The notes: generated by a model not told the origin, from the letters alone. 24,532 nt of DNA from an uncultured Bacteroidales bacterium (GCA_946549475.1 CAMNQO010000004.1:1-24532); one strand, 5' to 3'; counted from the stretch's first letter, positions 17,213-24,269 are shown. A program made the numbers and translations.

Positions 17213-17353
17213 ATGAGTATCTTGTCTCAATATTATGAGTCTCCCGTCTCCTGTTCGCTGGACGAAGAGGTGGAAGGGAGCATTTTGACTACTTCCGGTG
17301 ATGACCTTCCCGACTGGAACGAGGAGGGGGTAGAAGGAAATGATAATTTTTAG
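17213..17353 (+). CDS. 46-aa acidic small protein preceding a fimbrillin-like/CBM9 lipoprotein
   Basis: An open frame from ATG 17213 to TAG 17353, ten bases after the small lipoprotein. It has no signal peptide. It begins MSILSQYYESPVSCSLDEEV, then EGSILTTSGDDLPDW, and ends EGNDNF; it is strongly acidic and Asp/Gly-rich toward the C-terminus. The layout (Y-x-x-P near the start, Glu-rich middle, EGSILTTS, then a Gly/Asp/Asn-rich tail) recalls short uncharacterised ORFs that I remember next to surface-protein genes in Bacteroidales. A second ORF of similar size and layout lies at 19123, also just upstream of a paralogous lipoprotein. Its stop codon overlaps the Shine-Dalgarno of the next gene, so its translation would be coupled. 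Function unknown; a coupling leader peptide with no protein role is the main alternative. Confidence 0.5.
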   Translation: MSILSQYYESPVSCSLDEEVEGSILTTSGDDLPDWNEEGVEGNDNF

Positions 17354-17357
17354 GAGG
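17352..17357 (+). promoter_or_regulatory. Strong Shine-Dalgarno AGGAGG overlapping a stop codon
   Basis: AGGAGG begins one base into the TAG of the 46-aa ORF and sits 8 nt before ATG 17366. Most genes here lack a Shine-Dalgarno, as is usual in Bacteroidetes, so this site stands out and fixes the lipoprotein start. Confidence 0.65.
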
Positions 17358-17365
17358 GCGCCGTT

Positions 17366-19102
17366 ATGAAGATCAAAAGAATCATCGCATATGGCGGAAT
17401 GGTCGCCTTCCTGACCTTATTCTCCTGCAACCGCAACTTCTTGGAACCGGGCATTGCGGACGAGAATGCCGCTGCGGAGCTCGAAGAGCCGGCCGAAATC
17501 ATCAGTATCGTAGCCGGACTCCCTGTGGATGATAACCAAGGCGGTTCTGGTGCGGATGCGACAGCGGGCGAGACCAAAATTGCTTATTTGTATGCCGACG
17601 GGGCGCTGAAACAGTCCTGGCAACTGGGCGACAAATTGTTGGTCTATGGCAAGACGAAGTCGCAAGCGTATGTGTTCGAGGCCGTGGAAGTCTATGACAA
17701 TGGAAGGGCCCGTTTTGTGGGGACAAAGCCCGATGCGGCCAATACCTCTTTCGACATCGTCGTGCTGGGAAAGAAAAACCATCTTTCGATGACCCACCTG
17801 ACGGATTTGAAAAATGTCTGTTTCAACGAAATGACCCAGACCGGCAACAACAATCTGGACCACATCGAATCCTATGTCTGGCTGGAGGGTGTCAGCACCT
17901 ATTGGGATGTCGTATTTTCGCAAACTTGGGCGACAGCGCACGGTGACGGTACTTTCCACATCAACCCCATCGTGCACTTCCGCATCAAAATCCCGACAGG
18001 GTCCGGTACGCCGAAAAAGATCGGTCTGGTCTCCACGGCCGCCAGACTCATTCCCCATTATCAGGGTGGCCGCAAGGTCAATTCGCTCTGGCTCAATCTC
18101 AGCGACGTCACGCCGGCGAGTGATATCTTCGATGCCTGGATGCCCCTGCCGGAAGCGCTCGGCGCCGGCAACTATGTCGTGTCCCTGCTGATGAGCAACA
18201 ACTATTATTATGTGAGTCCCGTTTTCACCACCACGAAAGAGATGGCGGCCGGCAAAGTACACCTGATTCAGAAAAACATGACCTCCTACTCCGGTTATGG
18301 CTCGCAGGCGAAACTGACCGCCTTCCCGACGCCGATGAAAACGGACGGGGCGTTTACGGACTGGAACAGCATCCCGATGCTTGCCCATCCATTGATGGAG
18401 ACCCGCACTCTGCCGGCCGATCCGCTCTACAAAGACCTGTACGAGGTCCGGATGATTGGCGACCAGGGCTGGATCTTCGGTTATATGGAATTCAAAATGC
18501 TGGGCTGGGATTATTCGATGCCGCTGGATCTCGCGTTGTCTTGCGGTAATGTCGGCGGATACTGGCCGCTCACTTCCACGGAGTTATATGATGACGGTCT
18601 CTATGCGTTTTCATCAACCGACATCGACCGTTATCTCGAGCACAACGGGATGACGGAGCCGGCTTCCAGTTGTTTCAACAACTGGCGGGCGGACAATAAT
18701 TCTTCATGGGACAACCGTCTGGCCTGGTATAGATTTAACGGGACGGCAGGACAGAATGTGTTCGGCCATCTGACCCGGCAGTATTATACCGAAGAAGTTC
18801 CTCACCAATTGACAAAATATTATATCAATGCGGACGGGACTTTTGACGGCAGCGACAAGATCGGGCGGCTGGAGTTCCGTCTGCGCCGTTTTACGCTGAA
18901 CGCGAGCGGGACTTCCGTCGGTTACGGCGTCAAGTTGATCGGTCCGGGCGGGGATGACTACTCGCTGGTCGGATGGTATTGCCGGGGACTGCTGCCCCAG
19001 GGCGGGAAGGATGCTTCTGGCATCCGGCAGGTTTTGCCGCTGGCCCGGATGACCGTTCCGACTTACGAAGATTATGAATATCCTTTCGTGGCTTCCGAAT
19101 AA
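17366..19102 (+). CDS. Fimbrillin-like/CBM9-like two-domain surface lipoprotein (copy 2)
   Basis: A 578-aa lipoprotein (lipobox LFSC, Cys21) preceded by AGGAGG. The N-terminal half (to about 310) follows the same plan as copy 1: ETKIAYLYADGALKQSWQLG, DKLLVYG, NLDHIESYVWLEGVSTYW, GGRKVNSLWLNLSDVTP. The C-terminal CBM9-like half starts near residue 323 (MKTDGAFTDWNSIP) with LYKDLYEVRMIGDQGWIFGY, DRYLEHNGMTEP, GRLEFRLRRFTLNAS and GLLPQGGKDASGIRQVLPLA. It is much closer to copy 3 than to copy 1, sharing GGRKVNSLWL, DRYLEHNG, LRRFTLN and CRGLLPQG, so copies 2 and 3 look like a recent tandem duplication that included the small ORF in front. Role inferred as glycan binding or adhesion at the surface. 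Confidence 0.8.
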   Translation: MKIKRIIAYGGMVAFLTLFSCNRNFLEPGIADENAAAELEEPAEIISIVAGLPVDDNQGGSGADATAGETKIAYLYADGALKQSWQLGDKLLVYGKTKSQAYVFEAVEVYDNGRARFVGTKPDAANTSFDIVVLGKKNHLSMTHLTDLKNVCFNEMTQTGNNNLDHIESYVWLEGVSTYWDVVFSQTWATAHGDGTFHINPIVHFRIKIPTGSGTPKKIGLVSTAARLIPHYQGGRKVNSLWLNLSDVTPASDIFDAWMPLPEALGAGNYVVSLLMSNNYYYVSPVFTTTKEMAAGKVHLIQKNMTSYSGYGSQAKLTAFPTPMKTDGAFTDWNSIPMLAHPLMETRTLPADPLYKDLYEVRMIGDQGWIFGYMEFKMLGWDYSMPLDLALSCGNVGGYWPLTSTELYDDGLYAFSSTDIDRYLEHNGMTEPASSCFNNWRADNNSSWDNRLAWYRFNGTAGQNVFGHLTRQYYTEEVPHQLTKYYINADGTFDGSDKIGRLEFRLRRFTLNASGTSVGYGVKLIGPGGDDYSLVGWYCRGLLPQGGKDASGIRQVLPLARMTVPTYEDYEYPFVASE

Positions 19103-19122
19103 CCCCCTAATCCTATAATCCC

Positions 19123-19272
19123 ATGTCCGTTTTTAAACAAAAAAGTCCGATGGCCTATTCTGCCCCGACGATACACCCCGTCGAGGTCTCGCCCGAACGC
19201 TTTGTGATGGGCGGCTCTCCGGTGACCAACCCGGGATTCCCGGGTGTGGATATTTATGAAGATGAATTTTAA
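19123..19272 (+). CDS. 49-aa small protein preceding a fimbrillin-like/CBM9 lipoprotein
   Basis: An open frame from ATG 19123 to TAA 19272, starting 20 bp after copy 2 and ending 10 bp before copy 3. It reads MSVFKQKSPMAYSAPTIHPV, then EVSPERFVMGGSPVTNPGFP and GVDIYEDEF. Like the 46-aa ORF it starts MS, has Y-x-x-P in the first part, a hydrophobic patch followed by Ser (VMGGS against ILTTS), a Gly/Pro-rich tail and an acidic end closing in Phe. There is no signal peptide. Conservation of position more than sequence suggests that both are real. It is unrecognised and its function is unknown. Confidence 0.5.
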   Translation: MSVFKQKSPMAYSAPTIHPVEVSPERFVMGGSPVTNPGFPGVDIYEDEF

Positions 19273-19282
19273 TCGACAGGTT

Positions 19283-20971
19283 ATGAAAAAACAATTATTC
19301 CTTCCCCTCATGGCCGGGCTGTTGTTGTTCTCCTGTGCGAAAATGGAGGACCAAGCCTTGCCATCTGCCGAAAAAGTGCAGATTACGGCCTCTCTCTCCG
19401 GCGATTCCAAAGTCAGTTATGACTATTCGGCCGCCGGCATCAAGTCTTCCTGGGAAAGCGGTGACCGCATTCTCGTGACGGGACACAATACAGGCGTCTC
19501 TTCGGTGTTTACCCTCACCTCTGTGGAGGCGGACCCTTCCGTTGCCGTATTTGAAGGGAACGCAGTGGAAGATACCTCCTTTGATATCGCCATTCTGGCT
19601 AAAGATGCGGTCGCCAATACGCTTCCTTCTTTGCGCAAGCGTGATTTCGGCAGTCAGAGCCAAAGCGGCAACGCCAGCCTGTCCCATCTGGGAAGTTTCG
19701 TCTGGCTGGAGAATGTCGGCCAATATGGCGGACTGGCTTTTACTCCGGAATGGGCGGAGGAGAACGGCGGCTCGTTGCATATCAATCCCGTAGTCCGGTT
19801 TGAAGTCAAACTGCCCGTCTCGGGTAATCCTGTCAAACTGGGCTTGATTTCCACCAAGGCTTCATCCGAGAGCGGAGAGCAGAGCAAGCGCCTGCGTCAT
19901 TGCTTCGGCGGCCGCAAGGTCAATTCCCTGTGGCTCGATTTGGTGGATGTCACTCCGGAGGATGGCATTATCGTCGCTTATATGGCCTTGCCGCAGGCGG
20001 CGGATGCCGGCTCCTATGCCCTGTCCGTTCTGATGGATGACAACAATTATTATGTCAAAGAGTTTGCCAGCCAGGTCCCTCTCGCGGAAGGGTACACATC
20101 CCGCGTGAAGATCAATCTGGCTTCCGGTAGCGTTCATCGCTGGGGCGTCAATGACAATCTGCCGATTGATGTGAAAGGAGATGTCGATCAGTGGTACAGT
20201 CTCAGACTTCTGGCCCACCCCCATCAGTTGACGATGACGACGCCCGCAGACCCGCTTTACGCCGACCTTTATGAGGCTCGTGTCATTGCGGACAGTGGCT
20301 GGCTCTTCGGCAGGATCGAGTTTTATCTCTCTCATTGGAATTATTCCGCACCGCTTGACATCCTGGTGGATCTGGATCCCAGTGCGCAGACGGGCGGCTA
20401 TCTGCCTTTCGGGACGGCCAACTATGAAGACGGGCAGCATGCATTCTCCGATGCCGGCATCGACCGGTATCTGGAACACAACGGACTGACCCAGGTGGAT
20501 TCCGCTCGCTTCTCCAACTGGACGGCCAATCTGGACCACGCGCAGGCTTCTTTGAACAACCGGCTGGCCTGGTACAACTTCCGCAGCACTTCCGCGCCGG
20601 GCTCGAATGTGTTCGGCAATCTCGACCGCGTGTATTACAACGCGGATGTTCCCGTCCAGTTGACCTACAACTATCTCTACGCGGCCGGCAAGCGTTATGC
20701 GGCTGCGAAGAAGGGCATCCTGGAGTTCCGCTTGCGCCGTTTTACGCTCAATATGTCGCGTGAGAACAAGATCAAAATCGGTTTCAAACTGATGGGGCCG
20801 GGCTACAACGGTGAGACCGGCTGGCATTGCCGCGGGCTGCTGCCCCAGGGCTCCAGGAATGATGCAGGCATCCGCCAGTTGGTGCCGATGGCGCTGGTTG
20901 ATATTCCCACCTACAACGACTACGAATATCCCTACCCTTATACCCCGCAGACCGATGCGACGCAGCCTTAA
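19283..20971 (+). CDS. Fimbrillin-like/CBM9-like two-domain surface lipoprotein (copy 3)
   Basis: A 562-aa lipoprotein; ATG 19283 was chosen because it opens the signal peptide MKKQLFLPLMAGLLLFSC (Cys18), although the frame is open a little further upstream inside the 49-aa ORF. The N-terminal fimbrillin-like half (about 20-290) has KVSYDYSAAGIKSSWESGD, RKRDFGSQSQSGNASLSHLG, SFVWLENV and GGRKVNSLWLDLVDVTP. The CBM9-like half starts near 293 (IDVKGDVDQW) with LYEARVIADSGWLFGRIEFY, LDILVDLDPSAQTGGY, DRYLEHNGLTQ, EFRLRRFTLNMS and CRGLLPQG before a C-terminal tail of VDIPTYNDYEYPYPY. The last 17 bp overlap the next gene. Surface glycan binding is inferred from the CBM9-like part and the locus. 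Confidence 0.8.
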   Translation: MKKQLFLPLMAGLLLFSCAKMEDQALPSAEKVQITASLSGDSKVSYDYSAAGIKSSWESGDRILVTGHNTGVSSVFTLTSVEADPSVAVFEGNAVEDTSFDIAILAKDAVANTLPSLRKRDFGSQSQSGNASLSHLGSFVWLENVGQYGGLAFTPEWAEENGGSLHINPVVRFEVKLPVSGNPVKLGLISTKASSESGEQSKRLRHCFGGRKVNSLWLDLVDVTPEDGIIVAYMALPQAADAGSYALSVLMDDNNYYVKEFASQVPLAEGYTSRVKINLASGSVHRWGVNDNLPIDVKGDVDQWYSLRLLAHPHQLTMTTPADPLYADLYEARVIADSGWLFGRIEFYLSHWNYSAPLDILVDLDPSAQTGGYLPFGTANYEDGQHAFSDAGIDRYLEHNGLTQVDSARFSNWTANLDHAQASLNNRLAWYNFRSTSAPGSNVFGNLDRVYYNADVPVQLTYNYLYAAGKRYAAAKKGILEFRLRRFTLNMSRENKIKIGFKLMGPGYNGETGWHCRGLLPQGSRNDAGIRQLVPMALVDIPTYNDYEYPYPYTPQTDATQP

Positions 20972-21596
20972 ATTTTTCCTGTTGTGGATGCTGCCCCTGC
21001 TGGCAGGGGCGGTTGCCTGTAGGCCCAAGGTGGCGGACGGCGTTTTTGTCATCGGCGGCGAGCCCCGGAGTGTGAAGGTGTTGCATGCTCCCTGGGACGG
21101 ATTGGACGACGAGACAGCGTTTTCCTGTCATGTGGAGGACGGGCGCCTGTGCTTTTCCTTTGAGGTGGTGGACAGCACGATGACCGTTTCAGAGGATTTT
21201 CCGACGGAAAGGACGGTGGATGATGAAGACCGTGTCGAGGTGTTTTTCAGCCGTGATTCGCTGATGAGTTCCTATTGGTGTGCGGAGATTGACCCGTATG
21301 CCCGTCCGATGGACTACGCGGCCCATTTCGGACAGCCCTTTGACTACGGATGGAATTTCAGCACGCTGGATTGCGAGGCCGCCCTCACTCCCGTCGGCTA
21401 CCGGGTGGCCGCTTCCGTCGCCCTCTCCGAACTACAGGAACTGGGCATTGACACCAAAGCATTCTGGATGGGCGTTTTCCGTGCCGACTTCCATCCGGAC
21501 GCTACGGTCAACTGGTACTCACTGGTACCGACGGACGACACATCTGCTTATTTCCACAAACCCGACGTCCTCTTCCCGGTCTCCGTCGTCGAATAA
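20955..21596 (+). CDS. Minimal CBM9-like (carbohydrate-binding family 9-like) lipoprotein
   Basis: A 213-aa lipoprotein. ATG 20955 lies within the end of the preceding gene (17-bp overlap) and begins a signal peptide MRRSLKFFLLWMLPLLAGAV with Cys22. The remainder is a single beta-sandwich typical of CBM9-like Bacteroidetes proteins: GRLCFSFEVVDSTMTV, TVDDEDRVEVFFSRD, YWCAEIDPYARPMDY, the GYRVAASVALSELQELG strand pair, FWMGVFRADFH and NWYSLVPTDD. It lacks the fimbrillin-like half and the LPQG ending of its neighbours and is closer to stand-alone CBM9-like proteins. It is the last gene of the array, followed by a hairpin. It may be a surface or periplasmic sugar-binding protein. Confidence 0.82.
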   Translation: MRRSLKFFLLWMLPLLAGAVACRPKVADGVFVIGGEPRSVKVLHAPWDGLDDETAFSCHVEDGRLCFSFEVVDSTMTVSEDFPTERTVDDEDRVEVFFSRDSLMSSYWCAEIDPYARPMDYAAHFGQPFDYGWNFSTLDCEAALTPVGYRVAASVALSELQELGIDTKAFWMGVFRADFHPDATVNWYSLVPTDDTSAYFHKPDVLFPVSVVE

Positions 21597-21611
21597 TTCT
21601 CAGGCGTGTGG

Positions 21612-21641
21612 TTGTTTATTGAAATAAACAATTGTATTTTT
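21612..21641 (+). terminator. Hairpin plus T-rich tract ending the PUL
   Basis: TTGTTTATT-GA-AATAAACAA is a perfect 9-bp inverted repeat (21612-21631) followed by TTGTATTTTT. It lies 15 bp after the last PUL gene and before a convergent gene, as expected of an intrinsic terminator, though the stem is AT-rich and therefore weak. Confidence 0.5.
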
Positions 21642-21669
21642 GCCAAATGATATCCGGATGAACTGATTT

Positions 21670-22803
21670 TCAAGCCTGCCTGAACATCGCGATCAGTTTT
21701 TCCACCGATGCTTCGACGGAGTACCCTCGGGCCGATTCGGCGTAGCGTCGGGCCATCTCGTTGCGCTCCCGGGGATGTTCGATCCACCAGTCAATCTTTT
21801 CTGCGAGAGCCCGCGCATCCCTGACCGGGAAGGTGCTGCGTTCGTCAAGCGCGAAATCGGAAGTGGCAATCCGTTCGCCCTTCGCGATGATGGGGACGGT
21901 TCCCTCCCGGATGGCCTCCATACAGCCGAGGCCTTCCACCTCAATCGTCGCGCAGTGTACATACAGGTATGACTGTGCCGCAAGTTCTTTGAGTTGCGCC
22001 GCATTGTAGAAGGCGAATACCGGCCGGTGTTTCAGGATGCCTTCCTTCACCAATGCGCCGGCTTCCCTTTCATACTGCCGGATGAGTTGTCCGTTGCCGG
22101 CGAAATGGAGTTGGATGTTCTTTGCGTGGCGCGAGTAGCGCATCGCCCGCAGCAGGGTGATCTGGTCTTTCTTCGTGGCAAATCGCCCGACATTGATGAT
22201 AAGGTAGGGCGGACCCTCATGCGTGCGGACCGTGACCGGCTCTTCGGGAATCTCTATTCCGTTGGATATGACATGCAGACGGCTCTTGAAGCCATAGTCT
22301 TCCAAAAGGTTACGGACTGTCTGTGAAGGACACTGGATGTCGGAACAGTGGTCGAAGAAGTGGTTCCTCCAGTCGAGCATCAGCAGATGGTTGCTCCATT
22401 TCCACGAGGCGCCGGGAATCTCCGAAAGCAGATTTTCCGTGTACATGTGGAAGGTTCCTGTCACGGCTTTTCCCAACTTTTGGGCCATCCGGATGGCTGT
22501 CTTCTGGAGTAGAAACGGTTCCTGGATATGGACGACATCGGCCCACTCCACGGCCTGCCGGATGATTTTCCGGTCGCGGGAGGCATAACTGAATCCGTTG
22601 GCGTCGATGATGGGCTGGAAGAGGGGAAAATAGAAGCGTTTGAGGCGGAAATCGGGTTGCGGGCCGGCCAGGTCGGCGTTTTCACCGGCAAGCACCTTGG
22701 CGTCTATTCCGGCTTTCCTGAGTTGGGCGACGGTCGTACGGACCGATGTGCAGATCCCGTTTCCCGGGATGGATGCATTGTTGCATACAAACAAAATTCT
22801 CAT
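21670..22803 (-). CDS. Glycosyltransferase family 4 (GT-B)
   Basis: A 377-aa cytoplasmic protein. ATG at 22803 (MRILFVCNN) was chosen because the short upstream extension starts at TTG and adds residues before the Rossmann strand. The N-domain begins MRILFVCNNASIPGNGICTS with the glycine-rich acceptor loop, then DVVHIQEPF and GTFHMYTENLL. The C-domain has LIINVGRFATKKDQITLL, IQLHFAGNGQ and the retaining-GT4 EX7E motif EVEGLGCME with AIREGTVPII. It resembles bacterial GT4 enzymes that add hexoses to lipid or polysaccharide acceptors; the exact acceptor cannot be read. It is convergent with the PUL and transcribed alone, so it is probably housekeeping envelope biosynthesis rather than part of the PUL. 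Confidence 0.9.
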   Translation of the reverse strand: MRILFVCNNASIPGNGICTSVRTTVAQLRKAGIDAKVLAGENADLAGPQPDFRLKRFYFPLFQPIIDANGFSYASRDRKIIRQAVEWADVVHIQEPFLLQKTAIRMAQKLGKAVTGTFHMYTENLLSEIPGASWKWSNHLLMLDWRNHFFDHCSDIQCPSQTVRNLLEDYGFKSRLHVISNGIEIPEEPVTVRTHEGPPYLIINVGRFATKKDQITLLRAMRYSRHAKNIQLHFAGNGQLIRQYEREAGALVKEGILKHRPVFAFYNAAQLKELAAQSYLYVHCATIEVEGLGCMEAIREGTVPIIAKGERIATSDFALDERSTFPVRDARALAEKIDWWIEHPRERNEMARRYAESARGYSVEASVEKLIAMFRQA

Positions 22804-22827
22804 AGTTGTTCGGGTTAAGGTTTCGCC

Positions 22828-22835
22828 CAAAGATA
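22828..22835 (-). promoter_or_regulatory. -7 element (TATCTTTG) of the glycosyltransferase promoter
   Basis: On the minus strand TATCTTTG matches the Bacteroidetes TAnnTTTG -7 consensus and lies about 25 nt before the ATG. A -33 TTTG at the usual distance is not evident. Confidence 0.5.
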
Positions 22836-22846
22836 TGAAAATTTTG

Positions 22847-22854
22847 TAAATTTG
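22847..22854 (+). promoter_or_regulatory. Possible -7 element (TAAATTTG) for the DUF4251 gene
   Basis: TAAATTTG fits TAnnTTTG on the plus strand, with TTTC (22821-22824) about 22 nt upstream as a weak -33. An alternative lies further down (TTTG at 22872, TATCTATG at 22893) with worse spacing. The implied leader is about 105-115 nt. Confidence 0.3.
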
Positions 22855-22968
22855 GCGGATTGATGGTATTATTTGACTCTTTATGTCGTTCTTATCTATG
22901 ACTGATAGCGTCCGGGGCCAGGTGAAGGTTACGAATCAACAAGTATTATTATATAAATAAGTGAAGAA

Positions 22969-23484
22969 ATGATGTCTTTGAAATTTTCTTTTTTTCGAAC
23001 ATTTGTCGTAGCGTTGTCAGGGGCGTTGTTTTCGGTTTCCTCCTGCGGGATTGGCGCGCAGACTCCTGAAGAAAGAGAGGCTGATGCTCAAACTATCCGG
23101 AATATGCTGGATAAGCGTTCCTACCAGATAGATGTCAACTATATGATTCCGCACCGGGGCGAAGCGCAAACCGTCAGTTCGTATTCCATTACCGTGGATG
23201 GCAGTACCATCGTTTCGCAACTGCCGTATGTCGGGCAAGCGTGGTCGATTCCTTACGGCGGCGGGACGGGACTTAATTTCAAAGGGAACATAGACTCCTA
23301 TGAGGACAAAGGGTTTCAGAAAGACTGCCGGACCATTGTCCTCGGCGTCAAAAACGACGAAGACAGTTATGTTTATACACTGAATGTCTATGACAACGGG
23401 ACCGTCTATATCAATGTCTCCTGCCGCAACCGCGACAGCATCAATTACAATGGCAAATTCTGCCTTGCATCACCGCAAGAGTGA
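22969..23484 (+). CDS. DUF4251 family lipoprotein
   Basis: A 171-aa protein starting at ATG 22969 (a second ATG follows directly). The signal peptide ends VSSC (Cys26 from the first Met). The mature part has a short acidic helix (TPEEREADAQTIRNMLDKRS) then the beta-rich DUF4251 pattern: YQIDVNYMIPHRGEAQTVSS, VDGSTIVSQLPYVGQAWS and IPYGGGTGLNFKGNIDSYED, ending YTLNVYDNGTVYINVSCRNRDS. DUF4251 proteins are common, uncharacterised periplasmic or envelope lipoproteins of Bacteroidales. It is transcribed alone between two minus-strand genes, so it has no operon context. Confidence 0.8.
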   Translation: MMSLKFSFFRTFVVALSGALFSVSSCGIGAQTPEEREADAQTIRNMLDKRSYQIDVNYMIPHRGEAQTVSSYSITVDGSTIVSQLPYVGQAWSIPYGGGTGLNFKGNIDSYEDKGFQKDCRTIVLGVKNDEDSYVYTLNVYDNGTVYINVSCRNRDSINYNGKFCLASPQE

Positions 23485-23503
23485 CCCGGCCAAGTTGCCG
23501 GTC
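23483..23503 (+). terminator. GC-rich hairpin after the DUF4251 gene
   Basis: GACCCGGC-CAAGTT-GCCGGTC can pair with one bulged C and begins inside the stop codon. It is followed by AATATTTTCCTT, which is T-rich but interrupted. It sits between convergent genes; on the minus strand no T tract follows, so it would mainly serve the plus strand. Confidence 0.45.
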
Positions 23504-23513
23504 AATATTTTCC

Positions 23514-24218
23514 TTACACATGCACGAGGGTGCCGACTTTGCCGCCGCCAAGCAGGGCGGTTAGGTTGCCTTTCCGGTTCATATCGAAGACGATGATGGG
23601 CATGTTGCCCTCGCGGCAGAGGGAGAAGGCGGTCTGGTCCATCACTTTCAGGCGGTCGGCGATGGCTTTGTCAAAGGAGAGTTCTTCAAATTTGACGGCC
23701 GTGGGGTCTTTTTCCGGATCGGCGGTATAGACACCGTCCACGCGGGTGCCTTTGAGCAGGGCGTCCGCCTTGATTTCGAGCGCCCGCAGCGCCGCGCCGG
23801 AGTCGGTGGTGAAGAAGGGATTGCCCGTACCGCCGGCGAGCAGGGCCACGCCGCCCCTTTCCAGCACTTTTACGGCATCGTCCCGCATATAGTATTTCGC
23901 GACGGGCTCCATCGGGGTGGCGGTGAAGACGACGGCCTCTACACCCTCGCTGCGGATGGCCATCGCCAGTGCCAGGGAATTGATGACCGTCGCCAGCATC
24001 CCCATCTTGTCGCCGTCCACGCGGTCGAAACCTTTGCCGACGCCTTGCAGGCCGCGGAAGATGTTGCCGCCGCCGATGACGATGGCGATCTGGGCTCCGC
24101 CCCGGACGGCGGCTGCGATTTCGGATGCGTATGCGGCCAGCACTTCTTCGCTGATTCCCTTCCCCTGGGGACCTCCCAGGCTCTCGCCGCTGAGTTTGAG
24201 CAATACTCTTTTATACAT
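23514..24218 (-). CDS. pyrH: UMP kinase (uridylate kinase)
   Basis: A 234-aa cytoplasmic hexameric UMP kinase that phosphorylates UMP to UDP with ATP. It belongs to the amino-acid-kinase fold. Features visible are MYKRVLLKLSGESLGG at the N-terminus, IAIVIGGGNIFRGLQG, DGDKMGMLATVINSLALAMA, LAGGTGNPFFTTDSGAALRA, GTRVDGVYTADPEKDP and the C-terminal SLCREGNMPIIVFDMNRKGN. Length and motifs match the bacterial family from end to end. It is transcribed alone and divergent from the sdhC-like gene. A good promoter lies upstream on the minus strand, and the leader is very short. Confidence 0.97.
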   Translation of the reverse strand: MYKRVLLKLSGESLGGPQGKGISEEVLAAYASEIAAAVRGGAQIAIVIGGGNIFRGLQGVGKGFDRVDGDKMGMLATVINSLALAMAIRSEGVEAVVFTATPMEPVAKYYMRDDAVKVLERGGVALLAGGTGNPFFTTDSGAALRALEIKADALLKGTRVDGVYTADPEKDPTAVKFEELSFDKAIADRLKVMDQTAFSLCREGNMPIIVFDMNRKGNLTALLGGGKVGTLVHV

Positions 24219-24237
24219 AATCGTTTCTTTTGGTCAG

Positions 24238-24269
24238 CAAAAGTACCCAATTCTTATGATTTTTTCAAA
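24238..24269 (-). promoter_or_regulatory. pyrH promoter (-33 TTTG, -7 TACTTTTG)
   Basis: On the minus strand TTTG (24266-24269) is followed after 20 nt by TACTTTTG (24238-24245). This matches the Bacteroidetes primary sigma consensus TTTG / TAnnTTTG in sequence and spacing, and ends 20 nt before the pyrH ATG. Confidence 0.7.

Noticed and set aside
22883..22960. 25-codon ORF upstream of the DUF4251 gene, ending 8 bp before its start
   Set aside because: It lies in the likely 5' leader and has no recognisable pattern; a frame this short is expected by chance. Conservation would be needed to revive it as a leader peptide.
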